The notes under the pieces were generated by a model. That model ran no database searches. It was not told where the DNA came from and saw only the letters and a program-made list of their open reading frames with translations. Below are positions 53,099 to 61,209 of a stretch of DNA of 64,000 nt, one piece after another. How positions within the stretch are numbered: position 1 is the first letter of the stretch; every line of letters starts with the position of its first letter. The position numbers were made by a program, and so were the translations under genes. The stretch comes from JBJSXJ01 sp044235425 (GTDB lineage: Bacteria; Planctomycetota; Planctomycetia; Pirellulales; Pirellulaceae): positions 78,266 to 142,265 of the forward strand of contig JBIIHW010000009.1 in NCBI GenBank assembly GCA_044235425.1, written 5' to 3'.

Positions 53099-53143
53099 CT
53101 CCACAGGACTGCCTGGCGATGCTCGCCCCGCAGGCCTGTGGAG
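53099..53143 (-). terminator. Extended hairpin between the Met-Gly-rich gene and the PhoD gene
   Basis: CTCCACAGG (53099-53107) pairs with CCTGTGGAG (53135-53143), and inner CCTG/CAGG and GCGA/TCGC pairs extend the stem almost to a 3-nt loop. On the minus strand it is followed by TTCTTC, so it is a plausible partial terminator 28 bp after the stop at 53171. Confidence 0.6.
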
Positions 53144-53170
53144 TGATTTTAAGGTGAGGAGAGAATTGAC

Positions 53171-54109
53171 TTAGTTACGGCCGGGCGTGTTCGCGGCGGG
53201 ATCGTTCTGGGAATGGACTGGATTGAGTTCGCCCCGGCGTCGCGATTCGTTGGCGATGCGCACTGCGAGCTCCATTTCGGCGGGGGTGAAGTACTTTTCG
53301 ACGGAGCCGTCGAGGTGGCGGATTTTGTCCTTCATCGCCAGTTCGTTCCAGGAAAGGCCGTTGGCCAGGTGCCAGACCGCAGCTTGGGCGGCATTCCGAG
53401 GCAGTTCACCGCGACCGAGCATTCGGCAGAGTTCAATAACGTCGGCTTTTTTCGTAAAGGATTCGATCGGCACGAGTTCGTATTTCATGCTGGGGCGAGG
53501 TTCGGGGCGCCCATGTTCGAGGCACACGGAGTTGAGCTTAATCTTGCCAACTTTTTCGGGGCCAACATTGAACATGCCGCCCATTCCGCCCATTCCACCC
53601 ATACCGCCCATACCGCCGCCCATGCCCATTCCACCGCCCATACCGCCACCCATACCGCCGCCAAAGCCGCCACCCATGCCTTGACCGCCGCCCCCCATAC
53701 CACCCATTCCGCCCATGCCACCCATTCCGCCCATGCCACCCATTCCGCCCATGCCACCACCCATCCCACCCATCATTTGGCCGAGGACGGGCCGAGCGGC
53801 AACGGCGTCCGGCATTTTGATGGAAAGTGGCTTTTTGGTTTTGTTGGTGATGAATACGTTGCCACCGCTGGAGTCCTTCGGGATGAATTTGACTTCAATA
53901 TCGCCTTTCGCCATGGCGTCGAAGAATTCCACCCGTTCCGCCTTCGCTTCTTTGGATTTGTCACTGGACTTTGCGGAGGCATTGGTCGCTTTGGCGGGTG
54001 TCGCGGCGTTCGTGGCTGGTTTCGCCGCAAGAACGGGAGCGACTGCCGTGACGCTGCCGAGGATCAGGGTACAGACAGCGATCCAGATGCGTGTGGACGA
54101 GAGCGACAT
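53171..54109 (-). CDS. Exported Met-Gly-rich repeat protein
   Basis: 312 aa. The ATG at 54109 has GGAGG six bases upstream; signal peptide VCTLILGSVTAVAPVLA. Residues about 30-62 are Ala/Lys-rich, 63-110 form a short structured domain (FDAMAKGDIEVKFIPKD, NVFITNKTKKPLSIKMP), then residues 112-179 are a tract of MGG and MGGG units with one or two Gln and Phe interruptions. A C-terminal domain (KLNSVCLEHGRPEPRPSMKY, LCRMLGRGELPRNAAQAAVWHLANGLSW) follows, carrying two Cys. I do not recognise the family; the flanking domains are found in exported planctomycete proteins. The tract could be a flexible linker, or its Met could bind soft metals such as Cu(I); there is no direct evidence for either. 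Confidence 0.75.
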   Translation of the reverse strand: MSLSSTRIWIAVCTLILGSVTAVAPVLAAKPATNAATPAKATNASAKSSDKSKEAKAERVEFFDAMAKGDIEVKFIPKDSSGGNVFITNKTKKPLSIKMPDAVAARPVLGQMMGGMGGGMGGMGGMGGMGGMGGMGGMGGGGQGMGGGFGGGMGGGMGGGMGMGGGMGGMGGMGGMGGMFNVGPEKVGKIKLNSVCLEHGRPEPRPSMKYELVPIESFTKKADVIELCRMLGRGELPRNAAQAAVWHLANGLSWNELAMKDKIRHLDGSVEKYFTPAEMELAVRIANESRRRGELNPVHSQNDPAANTPGRN

Positions 54110-54478
54110 GGTGGGGCCTCCGAAAATGTGGCCAAAATGAGACAAGTTAAGCGGAACACGGGTTGTTGTTGATAAACGCTTTGCATCTTAATCGACGGTT
54201 GAGCGGGTGCCAAGAAATTGTTCATCGCAAATTCCGAATTTTCCGCACAGGGCCGTTGAATCGGAGGCATCTGGGGCGGATGGTTTCCACCCCAGCCGTA
54301 CGGTCCCTTTGATTTCAAATTACTCAGGCCTTGCAGTCTTTTCATCTTAACAACGGGACCTCTTTGATCGCGAACCTACCGGAAACCAACTCGTGTCCGG
54401 CACCAGTTGACGGTCACCAGTTGTCGGTCCATGGAGCCCGTTCAGCGGCTGGTGCCTTGCGCGGGACGGGGGGAGAGG
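54110..54478. other. Intergenic region upstream of the Met-Gly-rich gene
   Basis: About 370 bp. The half next to 54109 should carry the promoter of the Met-Gly-rich gene; the other half follows the hemW stop. I see near-duplicate CACCAGTTGACGGT / CACCAGTTGTCGGT and a weak wide inverted repeat (GGCACCAG 54399-54406 with CTGGTGCC 54449-54456). Nothing else. Confidence 0.5.
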
Positions 54479-55609
54479 TTAGAGGAAGTGGGGCCAGATG
54501 GCGTCGCTGACGCAAAGGCCTGCTCGAGTGAGTTGCAGGTGGTTATTTTTCCATCGCAAGAGTTCTCGGGTGAGCAGGTCGGGGAGAATGTGCCCCACCA
54601 ACTGTTCGATGCGAAAGCCCGTTTCGCGTTCAAACCACGCTCGCTCCACACCTTCCAGGCGTCGGAGGCCGAAGACGAGGCGTTCACGAGCTCGGTCCTC
54701 GGGCGCCAATTCTTCGGATTCGGCGACTGGCGACTGGCCACTGAGCACTCGGTGGAGATAGGTCGTGGTGCTGCGATGGTTGACTTCGCGACGACCGGCG
54801 ACGTAGCGCGCGGCCCCTGGACCGGCCGCATAGTAGGATGCTCCTCGCCAGTAGGTCTCGTTATGGCGGCAGCGATAACCATCTTGGGCGAAGTTCGACA
54901 CTTCGTAATGCTCGAAGCCTGCTGCGGTCAAGCGATCAATCGTCTCTTCGTACAGGGCGCGTTCCAGTGATTCCTCGAGGGGAGCGATTTCACCGCGTAG
55001 TTGCCGCGACCAGAACGCCGTACCACGCTCCAAAGTCAGTCCATAGGTGGAGAGGTGCGAGACGCCACAGTCCACGGCCTCATCGAGATCTCGCCGCCAG
55101 CGGTCGAGTGTTTCGTGCGGCGTACCGAAAATCAAATCGAGACTCAGCGCTCGGAACCGCGGCCGGGCCAAGTTCACGGCTCGTGCGATCGTCTCGCGGC
55201 GATGATCCCGTTCCAGCAGGCGGAGTTTTTCGTCTTGAAACGATTGCACTCCGAGACTCAACCGATTCACTCCGGCTGCGGCGAGCAAGTCGACGATTGG
55301 TTCGCTGATGTCACTGGGATTGGCTTCCACCGTGATTTCCGCCTGGTGGGTGGGCGGGAACCAGTGACGGACCAGCTGCAGGAGCTGCTGAAGATAAATC
55401 GGCTGGAGGTGAGTGGGGGTACCACCGCCGAAGAACAGGGTGTCGACGGGTCGGGGCGTGGCGAGTTGCCGCAGTTCGAATTCGAGAGCCTGCAGATAGG
55501 CCGCTTGCAGGTCATCGCGTCCGGCAATGAGGGTGAAATTGCAGTAACCGCAGCGATGCCGACAGAACGGAACGTGAATATAAGCCGCTCGGGGCAGGTC
55601 AGTAGTCAT
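54479..55609 (-). CDS. hemW: Radical SAM haem chaperone HemW
   Basis: 376 aa; the start at 55609 follows a GGGGGAAG ribosome site and gives the family N-terminus. The radical SAM cluster motif is C16-x3-C20-x2-C23 in CRHRCGYCNF, followed by FFGGGTPTHLQP, VEANPSDI, GVNRLSLGVQSFQ, DLIFGTPHETLDRW and the C-terminal HemN-like domain (YEVSNFAQDGYRCRHNETYWRG, FGLRRLEGV). HemW inserts haem into target enzymes; older annotations call it oxygen-independent coproporphyrinogen oxidase, but the HxxxCxxxC extra cluster ligand pattern typical of true HemN is not seen. Third gene of scpA-MBL-hemW. Confidence 0.92.
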   Translation of the reverse strand: MTTDLPRAAYIHVPFCRHRCGYCNFTLIAGRDDLQAAYLQALEFELRQLATPRPVDTLFFGGGTPTHLQPIYLQQLLQLVRHWFPPTHQAEITVEANPSDISEPIVDLLAAAGVNRLSLGVQSFQDEKLRLLERDHRRETIARAVNLARPRFRALSLDLIFGTPHETLDRWRRDLDEAVDCGVSHLSTYGLTLERGTAFWSRQLRGEIAPLEESLERALYEETIDRLTAAGFEHYEVSNFAQDGYRCRHNETYWRGASYYAAGPGAARYVAGRREVNHRSTTTYLHRVLSGQSPVAESEELAPEDRARERLVFGLRRLEGVERAWFERETGFRIEQLVGHILPDLLTRELLRWKNNHLQLTRAGLCVSDAIWPHFL

Positions 55610-55655
55610 GTACTTCCCCCGGCTTCTGGATGACGGCGGGAGTGGACTGGGGCGT

Positions 55656-56495
55656 TTAGAGCCACAGATGCATCCGCCCGCCCAGGGCATCGGGGAATTG
55701 CCGCGTGACGAACTCTCGAATTTGCCGCTCGTGATAACGCGTGCTGAAATGGCCGAGAATCAAGCATTCATTGCGAAAACGCTCGCGTCGTTCGACGAAA
55801 TCATCGAGGTGCATGTGTCCGAATTTGTGAATTTTCTCTTTGCGGTGACTGGGCGCCACGAAGGTCATCTCTGCGATGAGGACTTCCGCTTCATACATGG
55901 CGGGGTTCTCATCCAAGCCCGCTGGGGCACTGTCGCCCAAGTAGGCTAAAAGGGGCAGGCGACGTTCTTCCGAGACCTCGGTGCCGGCCAGTCGCAGGTC
56001 GCGAATCGCCGCTCCCGGCAGGTTTTGATACTCCGCTTTGAGTTTCTTACGTCGTTCCCAGACGATGAAGCCCACGGAGGGAACGGTGTGCCGTGTGGCC
56101 ACGACCGACACGACATGTTCCCGCGAAATCTCGATTTCATCCCCCGGCTTAATCCCGACTAGCTCACAGGGTAAACGACCTCGGTCGAGCCGGCTGAAGA
56201 TGCGCAGGATCTGCTGCACCGGTTCCACGGCATGCTCAGGCAGATAAATCGAAGGTGGCTCCATCTTCATCATGCGACGACGTGCGACGTAGACCGCTAC
56301 GGCCGCGATGTGGTCAAGATGCGTATGGGAGACAAACCAGTTCTGAGTGCCCATGAAATCCCAGGGCTGGGCACCGAGATCAAAACCGATCTTCAGTTCG
56401 GGGATGCGCCAGTAGGACTGAACGGCGGCGCGCGAGTAGCCTTCGATGGTGAGGCTCTTGTGGGTCAAGCTGCGGCAAGGGGCGTTTTGAATCAT
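55656..56495 (-). CDS. MBL-fold metallo-hydrolase, RNase Z-like
   Basis: 279 aa from the ATG at 56495, just after the scpA stop (7 bp gap). The metallo-beta-lactamase motif H57-T-H59-L-D61-H62 lies in FVSHTHLDHIAAVAVYVARR, followed by GDEIEISREHVVSVVATRHTVPSVGFIV and YLGDSAPAGLDENP with the metal-bridging Asp, and the later ILGHFSTRYH His. The spacing and the HxHxDH + GDSxP + H pattern resemble RNase Z/ElaC-type hydrolases, but the short RNase Z exosite arm was not evident, so a tRNA 3' processing role is not claimed. Confidence 0.85.
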   Translation of the reverse strand: MIQNAPCRSLTHKSLTIEGYSRAAVQSYWRIPELKIGFDLGAQPWDFMGTQNWFVSHTHLDHIAAVAVYVARRRMMKMEPPSIYLPEHAVEPVQQILRIFSRLDRGRLPCELVGIKPGDEIEISREHVVSVVATRHTVPSVGFIVWERRKKLKAEYQNLPGAAIRDLRLAGTEVSEERRLPLLAYLGDSAPAGLDENPAMYEAEVLIAEMTFVAPSHRKEKIHKFGHMHLDDFVERRERFRNECLILGHFSTRYHERQIREFVTRQFPDALGGRMHLWL

Positions 56496-56502
56496 GGCAG
56501 GG

Positions 56503-57315
56503 CTAACGCGGCTTCGTGGGAATGTTGGCTGCCTGTAGTTTCTCCGCGATCGCCTGTTGTTCATAGGTGTCAACCGTGGACAAACTCAAATTTGGATCAA
56601 ATTGCGGACCCGGCAAGACCCAAATCTCTCCCGCACCTTCGACCTGTTCCGTGACCACACTGTGGTGTCGCACCAGCTCCAGGATTCCCAGAAAGACACC
56701 GACCAAGGCCGATTTGTGCATGCCTGGCAGAAACAAAGCCGAAAAAGCCGCTCGGCCATCCGACTTCAACAGCTCATGGATGCGCGCCATGTGCTGATGC
56801 AGCGGCGTGTCATCGTAAACAATGCTCGTGGGTGGCGGCGCCTGGCTTTCCCGGATGATTCTTCCAAACGCACTCACCAAGTCCCACAACTCGAGTTCCT
56901 GGATGGGCTGATCCGGCAGGTTGATACTGCGCTGCGGTAATTCGTCGGCCAGCCGCGCGTATCGTTTCTGCCAATCGCGACCTTGATCGTCGAGCAGGCT
57001 GGCGGCGTCCTTGAATTTCTTGTATTCGAGTAGTTTTTCCACCAAATCGAGGTGCGGGTCGAGTTGTTCTTCGGGCTCCTCACCGCCGTGCGGCAGGACC
57101 AGGCGGGACTTCATTTCGACCAGAATACTGGCCACTTCCAGAAAATCCCCCACCTCGTTGACATCGATTTCCTGCAGGACCTCCAGCAGCGCGAGAAACT
57201 GGTCGGTGATGCGCGCAACGGAAATTTCCGAAACCTCCACCTCGTGCTTGCGTACTAGGTAGAGCAGCAAGTCGATAGGCCCGCGAAAAATATCGAGTTC
57301 TACTTGGAAATTCAT
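56503..57315 (-). CDS. scpA: Segregation and condensation protein A
   Basis: 270 aa kleisin subunit of the bacterial SMC-ScpAB condensin. The N-terminal SMC-binding part reads VELDIFRGPIDLLLYLVRKHEVEVSEISVARITDQFLALL, here recognised by FRGPIDLLLYLVRKHEV, followed by FLEVASILVEMKSRLVLP and LVEKLLEYKKFKDAASLL; the C-terminal winged helix appears as FSALFLPGMHKSALVGVFLGILELVRHH. No scpB or smc is adjacent. It is followed closely by the MBL gene. Length (about 250-270 aa) is normal. Confidence 0.93.
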   Translation of the reverse strand: MNFQVELDIFRGPIDLLLYLVRKHEVEVSEISVARITDQFLALLEVLQEIDVNEVGDFLEVASILVEMKSRLVLPHGGEEPEEQLDPHLDLVEKLLEYKKFKDAASLLDDQGRDWQKRYARLADELPQRSINLPDQPIQELELWDLVSAFGRIIRESQAPPPTSIVYDDTPLHQHMARIHELLKSDGRAAFSALFLPGMHKSALVGVFLGILELVRHHSVVTEQVEGAGEIWVLPGPQFDPNLSLSTVDTYEQQAIAEKLQAANIPTKPR

Positions 57316-57501
57316 GGGCCGGAGGGTAGCGAGGCGCCGCGGCCGACGCCAGAGCGATTATCACCAGCGAAAAATGGTGTGCAGGTCGCTCTTGATCGAC
57401 CCGCCTTAGAGCCGCACAATAGACCCATCGATGATGGCTGATTAGATGGGCAGATCGGCGTTGATCCGGCAGTTCACTACGGAGCTACGAAAGGCGGACC
57501 C

Positions 57502-58188
57502 ATGATTACCATTAAGCATCGTGTGACGGGACAGATACTCAAGGAGGTGGACGCCGACACGCTGGTGGGGCAGTCCTTTGAAAACCAAGTGCTGGAAGGG
57601 GCAGATTTCCGCGGCGTGAATCTGAAAGGTGTCAGTTTTCGCTGCGCGAATCTGAAGGGTGCGACCTTTCAGCGGGCCCGTTTGGTAGGTGCCAACTTCC
57701 AAAATGCGACGGTGATCAACTGTGATTTTCGCGACGCGGAGCTTTCCCGGGCTGATTTCACCGATTGTGTCGGGCGGGGCGCCAAGTTCTCGGGTGCCAA
57801 TCTTACTCAGGCCGTGGCTCGCTACGCCAAGTTCCAGGACGCTGAATTTGCTCGCTGCCGAATGCAGTCGGTGGACTTCAGCATGGCGGAGCTGCAGGCG
57901 GACTTCACGGAGGCGGAGCTCATGAAGTCCGATTTGCGGGGTTCCGATTTCACCAACGCAAATTTGTCGCATGCCAACCTCACTCAAGCAAATCTGCTGG
58001 ATGCCAAACTGCGCGACGTGAATTTGAATCACGCCTGTCTGGAGAATGCGACTGGTCCGACTGGGCAAAAGATGAGCCTGAAACCAGCGGCGGAGCGGAC
58101 GGCGCGCAATTTGGCGGGTCAGCTTTCGGGCGGAACGCGTCCCGGCTCCGGTCGGAAGGCGGCCAAACCGTGGTGGCAGTTCTGGTAG
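57502..58188 (+). CDS. Pentapeptide repeat protein
   Basis: 228 aa, cytoplasmic, composed largely of A(D/N)LxX pentapeptide repeats forming a right-handed beta-helix: ADFRGVNLKGVSFRCANLKGATFQRARLVGANF near the N-terminus and LRGSDFTNANLSHANLTQANLLDAKLRDVNL near the C-terminus, seen as successive five-residue units. N-terminal residues 1-30 (ITIKHRVTGQILKEVDADTLVGQ) precede the helix. A Lys/Arg-rich tail ends KPWWQFW. Some relatives mimic DNA and inhibit gyrase; others have unknown roles. AAAGGCGG upstream supports the ATG. Divergent from scpA; the minisatellite lies between it and ilvN. Confidence 0.9.
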   Translation: MITIKHRVTGQILKEVDADTLVGQSFENQVLEGADFRGVNLKGVSFRCANLKGATFQRARLVGANFQNATVINCDFRDAELSRADFTDCVGRGAKFSGANLTQAVARYAKFQDAEFARCRMQSVDFSMAELQADFTEAELMKSDLRGSDFTNANLSHANLTQANLLDAKLRDVNLNHACLENATGPTGQKMSLKPAAERTARNLAGQLSGGTRPGSGRKAAKPWWQFW

Positions 58189-58226
58189 GACGGCCGCGAT
58201 CGCCCTACCGCTGATGACCAAGCCTG

Positions 58227-58344
58227 GCCCCTTGTACCCTGCCCCTTGTGCCCTGCCCCTTGTGCCCTGCCCCTTGTGCCCTGCCCCTTGTGCCCTGCCC
58301 CTTGTGACTGGCCCCTTGTGACTGGCCCCTTGCCCCTTGTGACC
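58227..58344. repeat. 14-bp minisatellite upstream of ilvN
   Basis: Unit GCCCCTTGTGCCCT starts at 58227, 58241, 58255, 58269, 58283, 58297 and 58311, with a shortened copy at 58325 and a final one at 58332. The unit drifts from TACCCT to TGCCCT to TGACTG along the array. No gene lies on it (a long antisense frame here is an artefact of the repeat). There are no spacers, so it is not CRISPR. Confidence 0.93.
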
Positions 58345-58413
58345 GTGCGGCGCTAGGGATATCATCTGCGGGCTTAGTTAGCCGAGTTTTGTTTCGTGTT
58401 CGTGGCGGTGGTC

Positions 58414-58935
58414 ATGCGTCATTTAATATCAGCAATTGTCCAGAACGTTCCCGGCGTGCTTTCGCACATCGCCGGTATGCTCGCTTCGCGCGGCTATAAC
58501 ATTGACTCCCTGGCCGTCGGCGAGACGGAAGATCCGCAGTTGTCGCGGATGACGTTCGTCGTGGTGGGCGACGACCGCGTGCTCGATCAGGTCCGGAAGC
58601 AGTTAGAAAAGATCGTCACCGTTGTCCGCGTGATGGATATCAGCTCCCAGGACTATGTCGAACGCGATCTGATGCTGCTTAAAGTCAAAGCTCCCCCCGG
58701 AGCTCGACGCGGAGAAATTCGGGAACTTGTCGACATCTTCCGGGGCCGCATCGTGGATGTTGGTGAGCAGGAAATCATGATTGAAATTTCGGGGCGGGAG
58801 GGGAAGATTGAAGCGTTTATCAATCGGATGCGTCCCTTCGGCATTATTGAACTAGTACGAACCGGTCGCATTGCGATGGTGCGTAGCGGGCAGAGTGCGT
58901 CGGCGACGGACGACGCCGCACCGCCCGCCGTTTAG
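58414..58935 (+). CDS. ilvN: Acetolactate synthase, small (regulatory) subunit
   Basis: 173 aa from the ATG at 58414 (a GTG 18 bases upstream is in frame). The ACT domain RHLISAIVQNVPGVLSHIAGMLASRGYNIDSLAVGETED is clear in its motifs NVPGVLSHIAGMLASRGYNI and DPQLSRMTFVVVGDD; residues 75-160 form the C-terminal IlvN domain (ERDLMLLKVKAPPGARRGEI, IIELVRTGRIAM). It activates the large catalytic subunit IlvB/I and gives valine inhibition. No large-subunit gene is next to it; ilvC follows after 50 bp. Also named ilvH. The minisatellite sits in its leader region. Confidence 0.95.
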   Translation: MRHLISAIVQNVPGVLSHIAGMLASRGYNIDSLAVGETEDPQLSRMTFVVVGDDRVLDQVRKQLEKIVTVVRVMDISSQDYVERDLMLLKVKAPPGARRGEIRELVDIFRGRIVDVGEQEIMIEISGREGKIEAFINRMRPFGIIELVRTGRIAMVRSGQSASATDDAAPPAV

Positions 58936-58985
58936 AACGTATTTACCACAACCTTTCACAGGCCCTTGAGGAGCTTGGTACTTCG

Positions 58986-59990
58986 ATGACCGCTAAGATT
59001 CACTACGACAATGACGCTGACCTATCACTGCTCAAGGGCAAGACGATTGCCATTTTGGGGTATGGTTCACAGGGCCACGCTCAGGCTCAAAACCTCCGAG
59101 ACAGTGGTTGTAATGTGATCATTGGCCAGCGTCCCGGCGGCCCCAACTACAACTTGGCGAAGTCGCATGGTTTTGAGCCGCTGCCGTTGGAAGAGGCGAC
59201 GAAGAAGGCCGACTTGATCAACATTCTGTTGCCTGACGAAGTCCAGGGTGATCTTTATCGGCAGTACATTCGGCCCAACCTGCAGCCAGGCAATGTGCTC
59301 ATGTGCTCGCATGGTTTCAACATTCACTTTGGTCAAGTGGAACCGCCGCCGGGTGTCGACACGCTGCTTGTCGCACCGAAGGGCCCTGGGCACTTGGTGC
59401 GCAGCGAATTCGAGCGTGGTGGTGGAGTGCCGTGTTTGATTGCCACGGGCGCCGGAGCCAGCGAACTGACCTACAAACTGGGGCTGGCTTATGCCAAGGG
59501 GATCGGTGGCACGCGTGCGGGCGTGATTCAAACGACGATTGCCGAGGAGACGGAAACCGACTTGTTCGGCGAACAGGTGGTGCTGTGTGGCGGCGTCAGC
59601 GAGTTGGTACGCGTGGCGTTCGAGACGTTGGTGGAAGCGGGATATCAGCCTGAAATGGCCTATTTTGAGTGCATGCATGAGCTCAAATTAATCGTCGATC
59701 TCTTCTACCAAGGTGGGCTCAACTACATGCGGTACAGTGTTTCGAACACGGCCGAATATGGTGATTACACTCGCGGTCCGCGTATCATCACGGAGCAGAC
59801 TCGCACCGAAATGCGGAAGATTCTCAAGGAAATCCAGACGGGTCAATTTGCCCGCGAATGGATTCTGGAAAACAGAGCGGGTGCACCGGCCTTCAAAGCC
59901 ACGCGCCGCATCCAACGAACTCACCAACTGGAAGAGGTTGGTTTGCGTTTGCGTCGTCTTATGTCCTGGATCAACTCTAAGGAGGTCTAA
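58986..59990 (+). CDS. ilvC: Ketol-acid reductoisomerase
   Basis: 334 aa class I (short) enzyme converting acetolactate or acetohydroxybutyrate to dihydroxy acids with NADPH and Mg. N-terminal Rossmann motif IAILGYGSQGHAQAQNLRDSG, then LPDEVQGDLYRQYIRPNLQPG, APKGPGHLVRSEFERGGGVP, and the catalytic acidic residues in ETETDLFGEQVVLCGG; the C-terminal helical domain has YFECMHELKLIVDLFYQGGL and MRYSVSNTAEYGDYTRGPRI. Its last codons contain the ribosome-binding site of the next gene. Confidence 0.97.
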   Translation: MTAKIHYDNDADLSLLKGKTIAILGYGSQGHAQAQNLRDSGCNVIIGQRPGGPNYNLAKSHGFEPLPLEEATKKADLINILLPDEVQGDLYRQYIRPNLQPGNVLMCSHGFNIHFGQVEPPPGVDTLLVAPKGPGHLVRSEFERGGGVPCLIATGAGASELTYKLGLAYAKGIGGTRAGVIQTTIAEETETDLFGEQVVLCGGVSELVRVAFETLVEAGYQPEMAYFECMHELKLIVDLFYQGGLNYMRYSVSNTAEYGDYTRGPRIITEQTRTEMRKILKEIQTGQFAREWILENRAGAPAFKATRRIQRTHQLEEVGLRLRRLMSWINSKEV

Positions 59991-59995
59991 CCTCC
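59981..59995 (+). promoter_or_regulatory. SD/anti-SD hairpin containing the ilvC stop codon
   Basis: GGAGG (59981-59985) is the Shine-Dalgarno site for the ATG at 59997, and CCTCC (59991-59995) is its perfect complement; the 5-nt loop TCTAA contains the ilvC stop (59988-59990). Folded, the hairpin hides the site; ribosomes finishing ilvC would open it, so the downstream gene is probably translationally coupled. Confidence 0.7.
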
Positions 59996-59996
59996 C

Positions 59997-60275
59997 ATGT
60001 CCTATCCGGAAGCACTGATTGCCTTCGACCAACTGCAGCCCGGTGACCTCGTGGAAGTGACCCACGAGGTGAAGGTAGGGTTTCGTAGCTGGCCCACCAA
60101 GACGGTGGGGAAGGTAGTTCGCAAAGATCGTCGTCGGCACGGTTTGCACAGTCAGCGTAATTTCGACGACAAAGTTTACAGTGATATCCTCGTGCTCACT
60201 CGCCCCGATGGCGAACTTACCACGGTCACGCTGGATGAATTCTCTGAACTGCGTCGTCTGCCGCCCAATTCGTGA
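59997..60275 (+). CDS. Small hypothetical protein downstream of ilvC
   Basis: 92 aa, no signal peptide or membrane segment, basic centre (VVRKDRRRHGLHSQRNFDDK). The start GDLVEVTHEVKVGFRSWPTK and later DILVLTRPDGELTTVTLDEF suggest a small all-beta, perhaps SH3-like fold, but I do not recognise the family. It is positioned 6 bp after ilvC and translationally coupled to it by the SD hairpin; the radical SAM gene starts 15 bp downstream. Confidence 0.7.
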   Translation: MSYPEALIAFDQLQPGDLVEVTHEVKVGFRSWPTKTVGKVVRKDRRRHGLHSQRNFDDKVYSDILVLTRPDGELTTVTLDEFSELRRLPPNS

Positions 60276-60290
60276 CGTTGGTCGTCGCCC

Positions 60291-61154
60291 ATGATGATCA
60301 CCGAACTGCACGCGGACCATGCGCGTTCATTTGAAACGAATCGTTATGTCTACCCGGTGCTGAGTCGTCGCGCGGGTGGACTGTCGATTGGCGTGAACCT
60401 GAACCCGGACAAGATTTGCAATTTCGACTGTGTTTACTGTCAAGTTGATCGGACGGTACCGGGAGCGACGAAGACGGTCGATCTGCCGCAATTGCTCGCG
60501 GAACTGCGTCTGATGCTGACTGCCGCCAAGACGGGTGAGATCTGGCAGCATGCGAAGTTCTCCATCGTGCCCGCTCCCCAGCGACTGCTTCACGACATCG
60601 CTTTCTCCGGGGACGGCGAACCGACGACGTGTCGGCAGTTCGAGGCGGTTGTCCGCGGCGCCGCCGCTCTGAAACGCGAATTACAGCTCGACGACGTCAA
60701 ATTGGTGCTCATCACGAATGCCAGTCGATTGCATCGGGAGTCGGTGACCCGCGCGCTGGCGATTCTGGATGAGAATAACGGTGAGATCTGGGCGAAACTG
60801 GAGGCGGGGACGGCCGCCTACTACGAGCTAATTGATCGCAGCCGAGTGCCCTTCGAGCGTATTTTGAGCAACATCACCGCTGCCGCTCGCCGTCGACCGG
60901 TAGTGATTCAGGCACTGTTTTTACGGCTGAATAACGTGCCGCCTGGCCGCAGTGAACTGCTGGAGTTCTGCGAGCGGCTGCGGGAAATAACCGCTGCGGG
61001 TGGAGCGATTTCGTTGGTTCAAGTCTACACGGTTGCGCGCCGTCCCGCCGAATCCTACGTTACGGCGCTCAGCGATCAGGAGGTGGACGCGATCACCCGG
61101 TTGGTCCATGAGCGGACGGGGTTACGCGCAGCGTCCTACTACGGGATGAGCTAA
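60291..61154 (+). CDS. Radical SAM protein (COG0731 type)
   Basis: 287 aa; a second ATG lies three bases inside. The 4Fe-4S/SAM motif C43-x3-C47-x2-C50 occurs as ICNFDCVYCQVDR, followed by AFSGDGEPTT (SAM-binding GGE equivalent), VLITNASRLH and WAKLEAGTAAYYELIDRS, then LVQVYTVARRPAESYVTALS. The pattern fits the wybutosine-synthesis-related COG0731 group of radical SAM proteins; substrate unknown. It is probably in one transcript with ilvC and the small gene between them, though no biosynthetic link is clear. Confidence 0.87.
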   Translation: MMITELHADHARSFETNRYVYPVLSRRAGGLSIGVNLNPDKICNFDCVYCQVDRTVPGATKTVDLPQLLAELRLMLTAAKTGEIWQHAKFSIVPAPQRLLHDIAFSGDGEPTTCRQFEAVVRGAAALKRELQLDDVKLVLITNASRLHRESVTRALAILDENNGEIWAKLEAGTAAYYELIDRSRVPFERILSNITAAARRRPVVIQALFLRLNNVPPGRSELLEFCERLREITAAGGAISLVQVYTVARRPAESYVTALSDQEVDAITRLVHERTGLRAASYYGMS

Positions 61155-61209
61155 AGGGCGAATCTCAGTCAGGGTCCAGCACCGTTGTTTTGAAGGGGAG
61201 CAAACTGCC

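Noticed and set aside
57442..58365. A 307-codon minus-strand frame over the pentapeptide gene and the minisatellite
   Set aside because: Its N-terminal part is a translation of the 14-bp repeat (GHKGQG-like units) and the rest is antisense to the clear pentapeptide repeat gene.
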